Source: Bacteroidales bacterium (lineage in GTDB: Bacteria > Bacteroidota > Bacteroidia > Bacteroidales > P3). From it: DNA of 64,000 nucleotides. Positions within the stretch are counted from its first letter, which is position 1; each line of letters begins with the position of its first letter. The DNA lies in contig JAIKVZ010000025.1 of NCBI GenBank assembly GCA_024685285.1, forward strand, positions 100,958 to 164,957, written 5' to 3'. Below, in pieces: positions 36,373-45,477 of this stretch. Below the pieces are notes generated by a model. The model saw only the letters and a program-made list of their open reading frames with translations. It was not told the origin of the DNA and searched no databases. A program made the position numbers and the translations under genes.

Positions 36373-36403
36373 TTGTGGCGCAGCTTATTAAGCTGCGCCA
36401 CAA
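36373..36403. terminator. 15-bp perfect palindrome after the glucan synthase
   Basis: TTGTGGCGCAGCTTA-T-TAAGCTGCGCCACAA is a perfect stem with a one-base centre, so a real hairpin would open a few bases. It is followed by TTGTTTAA. It starts 19 bases after the stop and probably ends the long transcript. Confidence 0.8.
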
Positions 36404-36464
36404 TTGTTTAATGCAGTATCATCGGGGTTTCATCGGCAAAAGTACCAGTCCAGTTACACGGACG

Positions 36465-36515
36465 CCGAACCCTACCCGATGTTGACCCGACCTTAACCCG
36501 AACCTAACCCATCTA
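36465..36515 (-). repeat. 3'-end G-rich repeat, copy D
   Basis: On + it reads CCGAACCCTACCCGATGTTG, ACCCGACCTTAACCCGAACC, TAACCCATCTA. The G-rich strand is minus, the same strand as the T9SS gene whose stop lies 72 bases to the right. A terminator hairpin lies between. Confidence 0.85.
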
Positions 36516-36520
36516 AACCA

Positions 36521-36561
36521 CTAAAAATCAACGCCTTGTAGCCGAAACCACAAGGCATTGA
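36521..36561 (-). terminator. Intrinsic terminator of the 36587 gene
   Basis: On the minus strand TCAATGCCTTGTGG pairs with CTACAAGGCGTTGA (two G-U wobbles), followed by TTTTTAG. The wobbles pair only in minus-strand RNA, which fits termination of the minus-strand gene. Confidence 0.75.
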
Positions 36562-36586
36562 TACTCAGAATGTTGCAATTTTGAGG

Positions 36587-39500
36587 CTAACGGATGACCT
36601 CGATTGTTCCGTTATGCTCTATATTGCCGTTGTAACCGCGCGCCGAGAAGCGGTAGAAGTAGGTCCCGGCGGGCATACTGTTGGTGTTGGGGTCCCAGAA
36701 ATCGTCGTAGGTGGCGATGTTCTCTCTGTGGAATACAAGTGTGCCCCATTTGTTGTATATATCGAGCTGGTTGATTGGGAAGCCAAGTCCGTCGACAAGG
36801 TTTTTGATGACGAAGCGGTCGTTGACGCCGTCGCCATTGGGTGTCACCACATTGGGGAACTGTAGGAAATCGTTGACCAGCAGGATGGTGTTCTCGGTGG
36901 TGTCATAGCAGTACACAACCTCGCCCGAGGGGCCTATGTTGTCGGTGCGTGCAATGAGTCGAGCGATGTACGAACCCGGCAGGTCCTCGTCGTTGGTGCG
37001 ATACCAGTTGAAGTAGGGGTTTTTGTCGATTTCGGTCTGCACAGACAAGGGGTGAGCCCTGTTGTACTGAATCTCCCAGTAGTAACGGTTGTCGTCGTGG
37101 TCGGGCACGGTGTGGTTGACAAACTGCACGTAAGGGCTGAGCACCGTGGGGTATGTCGGGGTCCACGAGAACGAAGCCTGCGGCTTGGGGAAGACGGTGA
37201 CAAGGTTCGGGAAGATGAGAGAATCGACGCAGCCATCGACACTATAGATATAGTATCTGAAGTCGAAAGAGCCTTCGCCGAAGATATGCCTCGGCGACTC
37301 TTCGGTCGAAGTCACTCCGTCGCCAAAGTCCCAGAAGTAGTGGTGGCCGTCGGTCGAGGTGTTCTTAAATGTCACCGTATAGGGAGCGCAGCCCTCCAAG
37401 GGGTAGATACCCGGGTCGAAATTGGGCACCGGCTGGCGGTTGACGCGGATGAGACAGGTGTCGCGCGCGGTGCAGCGCACACTGTGCTGCTTGTTGGTGA
37501 CCTCGGCCACATAGTAGCGCTCGCCGATAATGCCTTTGTCGGTATGGATGGTGTCGCTCACCTGGCCGTTGGGTTCCCACACGTAAGAGAAGTTGTTGGA
37601 GACCGAGTGGCGGTCGCTGGCGTCGAGCACGATGGATTCGATGCTGCACAGCAGGGTGTCGTTGCCGAGCGAGGGGGTGGGAGTCCACACCGTGGTAAGC
37701 TTGGTCACGGTGTCCCATATGCAGCCAAACTCATCATAAATCTTGACTATGATGGGGAAGGTACCAGCGGTGTCGGGGGTGAGGAGGAACGAGCGAGACT
37801 CGTCGCGTTTGTGCACCAGCAGGCCGCGGTAGTGACCCAGGTCGTAGTCGTGGTAGCGCTCGTCTGGGTCGGGATACCACACCACCGAGTCGATACCCAC
37901 CTGGTATTCGCAGCCGCCGCCTTGGTTCACGTTGCATATGTCCATACTCCAGTAGAACACCCAGCCGTTATCGGCTCCCCAGAAGTCGCACAGCTGAATG
38001 CTCCAGTCGCCGTTGAGGGGGCAACCTATGAGCGACGAGAAATCAGAGGCGGGCAGGTAATAGTCTTTCTGTTCCTCGTAGTTGCTGGCTTTGCGGGTCA
38101 CAACGAGGCAGGGGTCGGGTTCGCCGCTGCTACCGAGGCTGAACTCGCCTGGAGCTTCGGGCCATTGGGTAACCTCTACCGTATCGGTATATGCGCCGGT
38201 AGTGGCAGCTATATACTCTGACGGCACGGCGTCGCAGGGGTCGATGTTTGCGGGGTTGCCAGAGACCAAAGTGTAGGCGCTGTTGCGCGAGAAGCAGTAG
38301 TCCATACCTATACCGAACATATTGGTGGTCGAGTCGCACTTCTCACCCTGGTCATAGGTACCGTCGTTTGTGCGGCCGCCGATGGTGCAACCACCAAAGG
38401 GGACACCTGTGAACGCACCGCCGCCGCCATACATACCATCGGCAATATACGGGTCGCCGCCCTGAGCCTCCTGTCCGGCCTTGGTGCAGTCTTCGGTGTA
38501 TTTTGCTGCCATGGGGTCGGAGGTGCCGCCAGAGCCACGGTTACCATACTTAAGCACAGCTTCCTGACCTGTGGGGCACTTGATGGAGAGACGGTAGTCG
38601 CCCATGAATGAGTGCTCATAGTTCACACATATCGAGCAAATATCGCTACCCTTGGTAATCCTGCGGCCAGCCGGGAACTCCTCGAATGTAACCGAAGCCT
38701 GGTAGCATTCGTCGGTCTGATCTCCATTGACGCACTTGCCGTCGGGTATGAAGGTACGCACCATATATATCTTCGAAACTGTCTTGGCATATTCAATCTT
38801 GCGCAGCGTTATGGTGGCATTATCGCCGTCATAACCGATGTTGACCTGTAGCGAGTCGGTGTTGCAGGTTGTTGCCAAGGTGAATATGGTCTTCATTGGG
38901 TTCTGTGCAATACGTACCTGGACGTTGGCCGGCACCGTGGAGCGGCAACCACGCTCGTCGACAAGGTCCAAACCCACGTCGTAGCACTGCACATTGCGGT
39001 AGCCTGCGTAGTTGGTGTCGGTGGCACCAGGGGCCGAAATAATGTCGTTGTTGCCCATAGTCCAGGTGAATGTAGTGGTTGAGTCGGTTGGTGTATACCA
39101 GCCGGTAAGGTGTGTGTACTGGCCCTTGGCGTGCATGATGATACCATCGCCCAAACAAATAAGTGCTCCAGGCAACGAACCGGCAGTGTCTATGCGAATG
39201 ATATCGCCACGGACAGAGTCGTTGAGAACGCTGTCGTAGATCATCTCAAATATAGTGTCGTAGTTGTATATTGACACATAGTTCATCGTGGCGTAGGGCA
39301 CACCGTTGCGGGTCTTGGTGTAGTATGGTTCAAGTTTTGGGGTAATAGTCTCGCACACCTTGTAGCATGAGAAGTGGGTTGTGAAACCGCTGTAGCCAGC
39401 GGCACCGCCTGCCAGGGCATTAATGCGTATGGTCAGAGCGTTGGTGGTGTTGGTGGGGCTAACATAGATACGCAAGCCCGTTAACGACACTTTTCTTGCT

Positions 39501-39907
39501 GACAAAATATTGCCAAGATACATTATCGTGTCGCCCCAAGCCTTGAGCAGCAACGGCGCGGTGATAGAAGTGCCGTCATATATATAAAAGGTGTCGACAG
39601 GGTGTAGTCCTAATGTAAGCAGATTGACCGAAAACTTGACATTGTCGCCAGGGCAAGCCTCGCTGAGCTGCACAACCACCCACTTGTCGCCTCTGGTATA
39701 GCCTTCGGTTCCGTCAGATGCTATACCCATGGCTGTACTGCCGTCGATGGTGATTGTGGTGGTGCTCATTGCGCTGTCAAGAAACTTGACATCGGTGCTC
39801 TGGGCATTGACATTGCCGAATATCCATACAAACAACAGTGCAAACAAAGCGACTGCCTGGATGGATTTTCTGCTACTTTTACGAGGTGTTGAGACTATGG
39901 TTTTCAT
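36587..39907 (-). CDS. Secreted multidomain protein with CUB-like, P-domain, PKD and type B sorting domains
   Basis: The 1106-residue product starts MKTIVSTPRKSSRKSIQAVA, with a signal peptide ending NVNAQ. In order it has a CUB-like beta domain (about 40-155; VDTFYIYDGTSITAPLL), a middle region, a proprotein-convertase-P-like domain (about 425-660; HSFMGDYRLSIKCP and GDWSIQLCDFWGADNGW), a PKD domain (about 810-900; YFWDFGDGVTSTEESPRHIF), and a C-terminal CHU_C domain (PNVVTPNGDGVNDRFVIKN, LDIYNKWGTLVF). It should be T9SS cargo displayed on the surface; adhesion is a guess. Copy 2 of the shared upstream element ends 18 bases before the ATG. Confidence 0.83.
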   Translation of the reverse strand: MKTIVSTPRKSSRKSIQAVALFALLFVWIFGNVNAQSTDVKFLDSAMSTTTITIDGSTAMGIASDGTEGYTRGDKWVVVQLSEACPGDNVKFSVNLLTLGLHPVDTFYIYDGTSITAPLLLKAWGDTIMYLGNILSARKVSLTGLRIYVSPTNTTNALTIRINALAGGAAGYSGFTTHFSCYKVCETITPKLEPYYTKTRNGVPYATMNYVSIYNYDTIFEMIYDSVLNDSVRGDIIRIDTAGSLPGALICLGDGIIMHAKGQYTHLTGWYTPTDSTTTFTWTMGNNDIISAPGATDTNYAGYRNVQCYDVGLDLVDERGCRSTVPANVQVRIAQNPMKTIFTLATTCNTDSLQVNIGYDGDNATITLRKIEYAKTVSKIYMVRTFIPDGKCVNGDQTDECYQASVTFEEFPAGRRITKGSDICSICVNYEHSFMGDYRLSIKCPTGQEAVLKYGNRGSGGTSDPMAAKYTEDCTKAGQEAQGGDPYIADGMYGGGGAFTGVPFGGCTIGGRTNDGTYDQGEKCDSTTNMFGIGMDYCFSRNSAYTLVSGNPANIDPCDAVPSEYIAATTGAYTDTVEVTQWPEAPGEFSLGSSGEPDPCLVVTRKASNYEEQKDYYLPASDFSSLIGCPLNGDWSIQLCDFWGADNGWVFYWSMDICNVNQGGGCEYQVGIDSVVWYPDPDERYHDYDLGHYRGLLVHKRDESRSFLLTPDTAGTFPIIVKIYDEFGCIWDTVTKLTTVWTPTPSLGNDTLLCSIESIVLDASDRHSVSNNFSYVWEPNGQVSDTIHTDKGIIGERYYVAEVTNKQHSVRCTARDTCLIRVNRQPVPNFDPGIYPLEGCAPYTVTFKNTSTDGHHYFWDFGDGVTSTEESPRHIFGEGSFDFRYYIYSVDGCVDSLIFPNLVTVFPKPQASFSWTPTYPTVLSPYVQFVNHTVPDHDDNRYYWEIQYNRAHPLSVQTEIDKNPYFNWYRTNDEDLPGSYIARLIARTDNIGPSGEVVYCYDTTENTILLVNDFLQFPNVVTPNGDGVNDRFVIKNLVDGLGFPINQLDIYNKWGTLVFHRENIATYDDFWDPNTNSMPAGTYFYRFSARGYNGNIEHNGTIEVIR

Positions 39908-39925
39908 ACTACATCGGGTTTTATA

Positions 39926-39970
39926 CATATAATAGACGGCGAGAAGGCCAAAATGGCTCAAATTTTAACA
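39926..39970 (-). promoter_or_regulatory. Shared upstream element, copy 2
   Basis: On + it reads CATATAATAGACGGCGAGAA, GGCCAAAATGGCTCAAATTT, TAACA. It fills the space between the rnfE stop (39994) and the T9SS gene start (39907), followed by repeats of TTTAACATT. Confidence 0.65.
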
Positions 39971-39993
39971 TTTATTTAACATTTTTTAACATT

Positions 39994-40587
39994 TCAGGCC
40001 GTTTTCTTGTTGCGGATGTGGTTTATGAGGGCCATGAGCAGACCCAAGCAGAGGAAGCCTCCCGGGGGCAATATAAAGAGCAGCATACCGTCGGCACCGC
40101 CTATGAGGCTCATGCCGAAGAAAGAGCCGCCACCCAACAACTCGCGCACCATGCCGAGCAGGGTGAGCGCCCAGGTGAAGCCCAAGCCCATGAAGAGACC
40201 GTCGATAAACGAATGCCACACGTTGTTCTTGGAGGCGAAGGCCTCGGCACGACCCAGCACAATGCAGTTGACCACAATTAGAGGTATGAAGAGACCAAGG
40301 CTGTCGTAGAGTGCCGGCAGAAAGGCCTGCATAACCAACTGCACAATGGTCACGAAGGTGGCTATAATGACAATGAATGCAGGAATGCGCACCTTGTCGG
40401 GGATGACGCTCTTTAGCAACGAGATAACAATATTGGACATCATAAGCACAAAGGTGGTGGCTAAGCCCATACTCATGCCGTTGACAGCCGAGGTTGTGGT
40501 GGCCAGCGTGGGGCACATACCCAAGATAAGCACCCATGTGGGATTCTCCTTGATGAGACCGTTTTTGATTATGTCGGTAGTTTTCAT
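39994..40587 (-). CDS. rnfE: Rnf complex membrane subunit RnfE
   Basis: Integral membrane subunit of the ion-pumping ferredoxin:NAD+ oxidoreductase. The 197-residue product has six helices. It is RnfE/NqrD rather than RnfA, as shown by NPTWVLILGMCPTLATTTSAVNG at the N-terminus (a conserved cysteine in CPTLA) and GRAEAFASKNN in the middle. It is the last rnf gene here. rnfA, which normally follows, is absent; only 33 bases remain between the rnfE stop and the AT-rich upstream element of the next gene. Confidence 0.92.
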   Translation of the reverse strand: MKTTDIIKNGLIKENPTWVLILGMCPTLATTTSAVNGMSMGLATTFVLMMSNIVISLLKSVIPDKVRIPAFIVIIATFVTIVQLVMQAFLPALYDSLGLFIPLIVVNCIVLGRAEAFASKNNVWHSFIDGLFMGLGFTWALTLLGMVRELLGGGSFFGMSLIGGADGMLLFILPPGGFLCLGLLMALINHIRNKKTA

Positions 40588-40599
40588 AACTCAAAAAAT

Positions 40600-41163
40600 T
40601 TACTTGTTGATTTTTTGATACGTTTCGAAAGCCGTGGCCACAGCCTCGCAGAAAGCGCGCGATGTAATTGTGGAGCCGCTAATGGCATCGACCTCGCCGC
40701 CGTCCTTGGCAACCTTGATTGTGTTCTGGCCGGGGTTCTTGCCAATGACACAACCCTTGCCATCGGCCTGGAACCACTTGTCGGCCTTGGCTCCAAGACC
40801 GGGAGTCTCGGAAGTCTCGAGTATCTGGTAGCCGGTAATATTGCCGTCGGTGTCGAAACCGTACATAACACCCAAGTGGCCGCCGAAGCCCTTGTCGCTG
40901 CCAGAGTTGACAGCCACTCCTACGAGCGAGTCGGCCTCGTTGTAGGCCAGCACGCAGGCTGTACCTTCGACATCCAATTCCTCGGTATGGTCATATTGCG
41001 GCAGCACGGCCTTGATAGCTTCGTCGGTCTTAGCTTTCTTGGCTTGCGCTATGGGCTCCTCGGTCACCTTGTTCACCAAAGCCAGAGCGGCGGCGGCCAC
41101 AATGGCTATCACTGTGAGCGAAAGGAGCATATTGATTAATGTAGATTGAGCTTTCTTTGCCAT
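40600..41163 (-). CDS. rnfG: Rnf complex FMN-binding subunit RnfG
   Basis: Periplasm-facing subunit of 187 residues with one N-terminal helix (LINMLLSLTVIAIVAAAALA) and an FMN-binding domain. The flavinylation site is in DAISGSTITSRAFCEAV, where the family has S-G-A/S-T-x-T; the threonine binds FMN by a phosphoester bond. YQILETSETPGLGAKADKWF is also conserved. It lies between rnfD and rnfE with short gaps. Confidence 0.93.
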   Translation of the reverse strand: MAKKAQSTLINMLLSLTVIAIVAAAALALVNKVTEEPIAQAKKAKTDEAIKAVLPQYDHTEELDVEGTACVLAYNEADSLVGVAVNSGSDKGFGGHLGVMYGFDTDGNITGYQILETSETPGLGAKADKWFQADGKGCVIGKNPGQNTIKVAKDGGEVDAISGSTITSRAFCEAVATAFETYQKINK

Positions 41164-41208
41164 GATTTCTTTGTTTTTATTATTTCTATAGAATATATAG
41201 GTTCTATA

Positions 41209-42168
41209 TCAGGCTGCAAATCTCGCCGGTTTGCACCACCGGTTGATAAGCGGTGTGACGGCATTCATAATAAGTATAGCAAACGACACGCCCTCGGGAT
41301 ATGCGCCCCAGTTGCGTATGATAACTGTGAGCAGGCCGCACCCAATACCGAAGATGAGCTGTCCACTCTTGGCCATAGGCGAGGTCACCATATCGGTAGC
41401 CATGAAGCAGGCGCCAAGCATGATGCCGCCGGTGAGGATGGTGGTGACGGGGTCGACATACGTCTCGGGATTCACGAGCCACAAAATACCGCTGAAGATG
41501 AATGCCGTGCCAATGAATGAAACAGGGATATGCCAAGTTATTATCTTGCGGCACAGCAGGTATATAGCTCCAATGAGAATGGCGAGCGCCGACACCTCAC
41601 CGAGAGAGCCTCCTATGTGTCCCACAAAGAGTTCCCAAGCCTGGGGTAATGCCTCGGCTCCGCCCTCTTTGAGCAATCCGAGGGGAGTTGCTCCGGCCAC
41701 CGTGTCGAAAGACATAGGAAACCATTTGCCCACGGTTGGCCATGTGGTCATCTGTACGGGGAAAGAGATGAGCAAAAAGACACGTCCAACCAATGCAGGG
41801 TTGAAGGGATTCTTACCCAAGCCGCCAAACGACATCTTACCAATGCCTATTGCGACCAATGCACCAATAGCCACAAGCCAAATCATGTCGGCTGTGGCTG
41901 GCACGTTGAACGCCAGCAAAAGACCTGTGACAATGGCGGAGCCATCAGCAACAGTGGTAGGCACCTTTAATATAAATTTCTCTATCAGCCACTGGAACAA
42001 AACGCAGCAGACCACAGACACCAAGCTGATGAGTAGCGCGTTGAGGCCAAAATAGGCAATGGCGCACAGCAGCATAGGCACCAAGGCGAGGTTTACACGC
42101 CACATTATTTTCTTTGTTGATTCGTCGCTGTGAACGTGCGGCGAGCCGGAGATATTCAGTATATTCAT
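41209..42168 (-). CDS. rnfD: Rnf complex membrane subunit RnfD
   Basis: Membrane flavoprotein subunit of 319 residues with about nine helices. The covalent FMN threonine lies in SFDTVAGATPLGLLKEGG. Other conserved parts are SPHVHSDESTKKIMWRVNLA at the start and GKNPFNPALVGRVFLLISFP. The C-terminus ends in TPLINRWCKPARFAA. Confidence 0.94.
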   Translation of the reverse strand: MNILNISGSPHVHSDESTKKIMWRVNLALVPMLLCAIAYFGLNALLISLVSVVCCVLFQWLIEKFILKVPTTVADGSAIVTGLLLAFNVPATADMIWLVAIGALVAIGIGKMSFGGLGKNPFNPALVGRVFLLISFPVQMTTWPTVGKWFPMSFDTVAGATPLGLLKEGGAEALPQAWELFVGHIGGSLGEVSALAILIGAIYLLCRKIITWHIPVSFIGTAFIFSGILWLVNPETYVDPVTTILTGGIMLGACFMATDMVTSPMAKSGQLIFGIGCGLLTVIIRNWGAYPEGVSFAILIMNAVTPLINRWCKPARFAA

Positions 42169-42200
42169 TGTGTTATACCTTTTAGTTTTACCTTAAGATT

Positions 42201-43529
42201 TTACCTTTTAGCCGCCATCATTGCACGCACACGGTTCTTGCCGAGACGGATTTCATCGGTCAACGGCTTGTTTGCCGGGCAACTGAAGAAGCAGCAACCG
42301 CACTCGATGCAGTCGAGGATATTGTGTTTCTGAGCCTCCTCAATGCGGTTGTTCTTTACCAATGCCGAAAAGAGGTAGGGTTCAAGACCCATGGGGCAGG
42401 CTGACACACATTTACCACAGCGTATGCAGTTGCTCTCTGGATTGCGGCGAGCCTCGGATTCGTCCATTACCAAAACGCTGCTTGCACCTTTTGTTGTGGG
42501 AGCGTCAAGGTTACATACGGCTTTACCCATCATTGGACCGCCACTGATGACCTTGCCGGTATTCTCTGGCAACTCACCTATAGAGTGCTTGATAATGTCG
42601 TTGTAGGTTATGCCTATGCGCACCTGGTAGTTATGCTGCGACGACAACTGCTTGCCTGTGACAGTAAGGATATTTTCAATGAGTGGTTTGTTTTTCTGAA
42701 TAGCTTCGTACACGGCAAAGGCTGTTCCAACGTTGCTCACCACACAGCCCACATCTATCGGCAACTTGCCACTGGGCACCTTGCGACCTGTGATGGCGTT
42801 GATAAGCTGTTTCTCTGCACCCTGCGGATACTTTACCCTGAGAGGTTCAACAATGATACCCTCGAAGTTCTTTGCCATTGCGGTCATAACAGCAATGGGC
42901 TCGGGCTTGTTATTTTCAATACCTATATATGCATTGGGCACGCCGAGTGCTTTTCGCAGAATGCTCACGCCTATGCATATCTCTTCGGCGTGTTCCATCA
43001 TTACGCGGTGGTCGGACGTCAGATACGGCTCACACTCAACAGCATTGATAATCAAATACTCGGCTTTCTTACCTTCTGGCACATTATATTTTATATGAGC
43101 AGGGAACGTAGCGCCACCGAGACCAACAATGCCCATTTCCTTGAGCTTGGCAACTATAGCTTGCGGCTCGAGATTGCACTCGCGTTTGATGTCTGGTGTT
43201 CGGTCGATACTCTCCATCCACTCATCGCCTTCAACATTTATGAAGACGGCGGGCTTGGCCAAGCCAAAAGCGTCTTTGCACACATCGACCTTAGCCACAG
43301 TACCGCTTACCGGCGAATGCACGTTGGCACACATGAAAGCCTGAGCCTCACCAATGAGTTGACCAACTTTGACCTTGTCGCCTTTGGCCACAACTGGCGT
43401 AGCCGGAGCGCCCAGATGCTGAGTCATAAGCACTGCAACTTGTGCCGGAAGAGGCATTTGCTCTATTATTGCCTCACGCGATATTTTGTTTTCTTCGGGA
43501 TGTACACCACCCATTTTGAAAGTCTTCAT
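42201..43529 (-). CDS. rnfC: Rnf complex NADH/ferredoxin-linked subunit RnfC
   Basis: Peripheral subunit of 442 residues that holds FMN/NADH-binding domains and two [4Fe-4S] clusters. It begins MKTFKMGGVHPEENKISREA. It has a GLGGATFPAHIK nucleotide-binding loop near 138, NAVECEPYLTSDHR, and the cluster motifs CIRCGKCVSACPMGLEP and CIECGCCFFSCPANKP near the C-terminus. It starts 5 bases after the rnfB stop. Confidence 0.95.
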   Translation of the reverse strand: MKTFKMGGVHPEENKISREAIIEQMPLPAQVAVLMTQHLGAPATPVVAKGDKVKVGQLIGEAQAFMCANVHSPVSGTVAKVDVCKDAFGLAKPAVFINVEGDEWMESIDRTPDIKRECNLEPQAIVAKLKEMGIVGLGGATFPAHIKYNVPEGKKAEYLIINAVECEPYLTSDHRVMMEHAEEICIGVSILRKALGVPNAYIGIENNKPEPIAVMTAMAKNFEGIIVEPLRVKYPQGAEKQLINAITGRKVPSGKLPIDVGCVVSNVGTAFAVYEAIQKNKPLIENILTVTGKQLSSQHNYQVRIGITYNDIIKHSIGELPENTGKVISGGPMMGKAVCNLDAPTTKGASSVLVMDESEARRNPESNCIRCGKCVSACPMGLEPYLFSALVKNNRIEEAQKHNILDCIECGCCFFSCPANKPLTDEIRLGKNRVRAMMAAKR

Positions 43530-43534
43530 CTCAT

Positions 43535-44434
43535 TCAGATTTGATTGTTGGTTGTGGTTTGCTCTGCTACGGGCTGCTCTGCGGGCTTGGGTGCAGGTTT
43601 ATCTTTGCTCACAGGTGCCGGGAAATTGGCATCGACGATTGCGCCAACAGGACACTCGGCTTCGCATTTGCGACAAGCAATGCACTTGGTGTAGTCTATG
43701 TATGCCACGTTTGCGTTGACGTGCACAGCTTCAACCGGGCACGCCTTCTCACACTTGCCGCAGCCTATACAGGCATTGGAACAGGTCTTACGAGCCTCGG
43801 CTCCTTTCTCTTTATTAACACAGCTTACCCACACACGGCGGTTCTTGCGACCTTTGTTACGCAATTCAATAACCGAGCGTGGGCAGGATTTGACACAGGC
43901 TCCGCAAGCGGTACAGCGTTCTTCGTCGACCACTGGCGTGTGGGTCTCAGAATCCATCTTTATGGCACCGAACAGACAGGCCTTGACACAGTCGCCACAT
44001 CCAAGGCAACCAAACTGGCAGCCTGCCTCTCCGGTATATAGAGAGTGGGCGAAGGCACAGCTCTGCAAGCTATCATAGCTGGAACGTCGCTCATTGCCCA
44101 CATGGCAGGGGCGGCAACGTACCACAGCCACCTGCGGCTCGCCAGCCTCGGTTACACAACCCAGCAGTTCGGCCACCTTGGCAGCCACAGCATCGCCGCC
44201 GGGGGCACAACGCAGACCTTCCAGATTACCCTGAGCCACACAGGCCTCGGCAAAAGCACGGCAACCAGCTTTTCCACAGCCGCCGCAGTTGGCACCAGGC
44301 AGAACCTCGGCAACCTCATCAATCAGAGGATCCTCCACCACCTTGAATTTTTGCGCTACAAAGTAGAGCACCACGGCAAAGACAGCACCTATGGCACCCA
44401 ACACAATTACCGCAATAAGAATACCTTGTGTCAT
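43535..44434 (-). CDS. rnfB: Rnf complex iron-sulfur subunit RnfB
   Basis: Ferredoxin-accepting subunit of 299 residues, first gene of the operon. An N-terminal helix is followed by a cluster motif GANCGGCGKAGCRAFAEACV. Four ferredoxin-type motifs come next: CLGCGDCVKACLFGAI, CTACGACVKSCPRSVI, CIGCGKCEKACPVEAV and CIACRKCEAECPVGAI. A proline/alanine-rich tail ends the protein. It has its own well-spaced promoter. The complex couples reduced ferredoxin oxidation to NAD+ reduction and Na+ or H+ export. Confidence 0.95.
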   Translation of the reverse strand: MTQGILIAVIVLGAIGAVFAVVLYFVAQKFKVVEDPLIDEVAEVLPGANCGGCGKAGCRAFAEACVAQGNLEGLRCAPGGDAVAAKVAELLGCVTEAGEPQVAVVRCRPCHVGNERRSSYDSLQSCAFAHSLYTGEAGCQFGCLGCGDCVKACLFGAIKMDSETHTPVVDEERCTACGACVKSCPRSVIELRNKGRKNRRVWVSCVNKEKGAEARKTCSNACIGCGKCEKACPVEAVHVNANVAYIDYTKCIACRKCEAECPVGAIVDANFPAPVSKDKPAPKPAEQPVAEQTTTNNQI

Positions 44435-44478
44435 TTTTTTATTGTTTTATTATTATATTTTCGCGATATTTACAAGGT

Positions 44479-44510
44479 GCAAAGATACGCTTTTTTTGCC
44501 ACTTGACAAA
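44479..44510 (-). promoter_or_regulatory. rnf operon promoter
   Basis: On the minus strand TTTG (44507-44510) is separated by 19 bases from TATCTTTGC (44479-44487). This is a complete Bacteroidetes -33/-7 promoter, 45 bases before the rnfB ATG. Confidence 0.8.
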
Positions 44511-44538
44511 AAAAATCAACATTTTTTTCTAACATTTG

Positions 44539-44568
44539 TTTGTAAATTGAAAAAAAATCGTATCTTTG
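44539..44568 (+). promoter_or_regulatory. Promoter of the universal stress protein gene
   Basis: TTTG at 44539-44542 (or 44535-44538) and TATCTTTG at 44561-44568, spacing 18 or 22, form a -33/-7 pair. It lies back to back with the rnf promoter. Confidence 0.75.
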
Positions 44569-44624
44569 CAGTGTCAAATAATGACGTATAATATCACTAT
44601 ACCCACAAAAAAAGGACACTGAAT

Positions 44625-45449
44625 ATGAGTTACATTGTTGTTGGTTTTGATTTCTCATCCGGCTCAGCCATAGCCGTTGATATGGCCATAGACATCGCCA
44701 ATAAATGGCACAACGACATACGCCTTGTTTATGTCAAAGAGCGTAATGAGGACGAGGCACCAATCCGCGCAGAGATTGAGCGTCGCAACGCCGGCGTAGC
44801 CCATTTGCTGAAGGGCATAAAATTAGAGTACACCATACGCCAAGGCAAAGTGTCAGAGGAACTCACGGCACAGGCCGACGAGGACAACGCAACCCTTATC
44901 GTGGTGGGTACTCACGGTATGTCGGGCCTGACAAACCGTTGGATTGGCCGCAACACCTATCGCACCATTGCAGAGTCTAAGGTGCCGGTGCTAACCCTCC
45001 GTGAAGACTTCAATTTCAACAAAGCTCTTGAGCGCATTGTGGTGCCACTCGACAGCACTGACGACACTCGTCAGAAAGTGCCTACGGCAATGCATTTTGC
45101 AAAAAAATTCGGTTCTGAAATACATATCTTTGGGCTCTACACTTCAAGCAGTCCCGACATACGTCAGGTGGTGAACAACTATGTGCGCCAGACCGAGCGC
45201 CTGCTCGACAATGCCGAGATACCGCACCACACCGAGATGCACACGGTGCAAAAGAACCTCACTACCGAGACACTTGAATACGCCGACAGCATCAACGCCG
45301 ACATGATTGTGATTATGACCGAGCAGGAGAACAGTTTGAGCAACCTGCTGCTGGGCTCGTTTGCCCACCAGATGATCGAGCTCTCCAAGATACCTGTGCT
45401 CACAGTACGGCCTGCTCAGCTCACCCTTGCTAGCGGCGGCCACTTCTAA
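44625..45449 (+). CDS. Tandem universal stress protein
   Basis: The 274-residue product has two Usp domains. The first (1-127) keeps the ATP-binding pattern GTHGMSGLTNRWIGRNTY (G-2x-G-9x-G-N/S). The second (about 135-268) has lost most of it (MTEQENSLSNLLLGSFAHQM). Two-domain Usp proteins with one ATP site are common in Bacteroidetes; the role is stress or redox adaptation in the cytoplasm. It is followed by a SPOR-domain gene 28 bases later, probably co-transcribed. Confidence 0.9.
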   Translation: MSYIVVGFDFSSGSAIAVDMAIDIANKWHNDIRLVYVKERNEDEAPIRAEIERRNAGVAHLLKGIKLEYTIRQGKVSEELTAQADEDNATLIVVGTHGMSGLTNRWIGRNTYRTIAESKVPVLTLREDFNFNKALERIVVPLDSTDDTRQKVPTAMHFAKKFGSEIHIFGLYTSSSPDIRQVVNNYVRQTERLLDNAEIPHHTEMHTVQKNLTTETLEYADSINADMIVIMTEQENSLSNLLLGSFAHQMIELSKIPVLTVRPAQLTLASGGHF

Positions 45450-45462
45450 ACACCAACAGCAA

Positions 45463-45468
45463 AGGAGG
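45463..45468 (+). promoter_or_regulatory. Strong Shine-Dalgarno site
   Basis: AGGAGG, within AAAGGAGG, lies 9 bases before the ATG at 45478 and decides that start. Such sites are rare in this phylum and none of the other genes here has one as strong. Confidence 0.6.
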
Positions 45469-45477
45469 TTATCTGTT

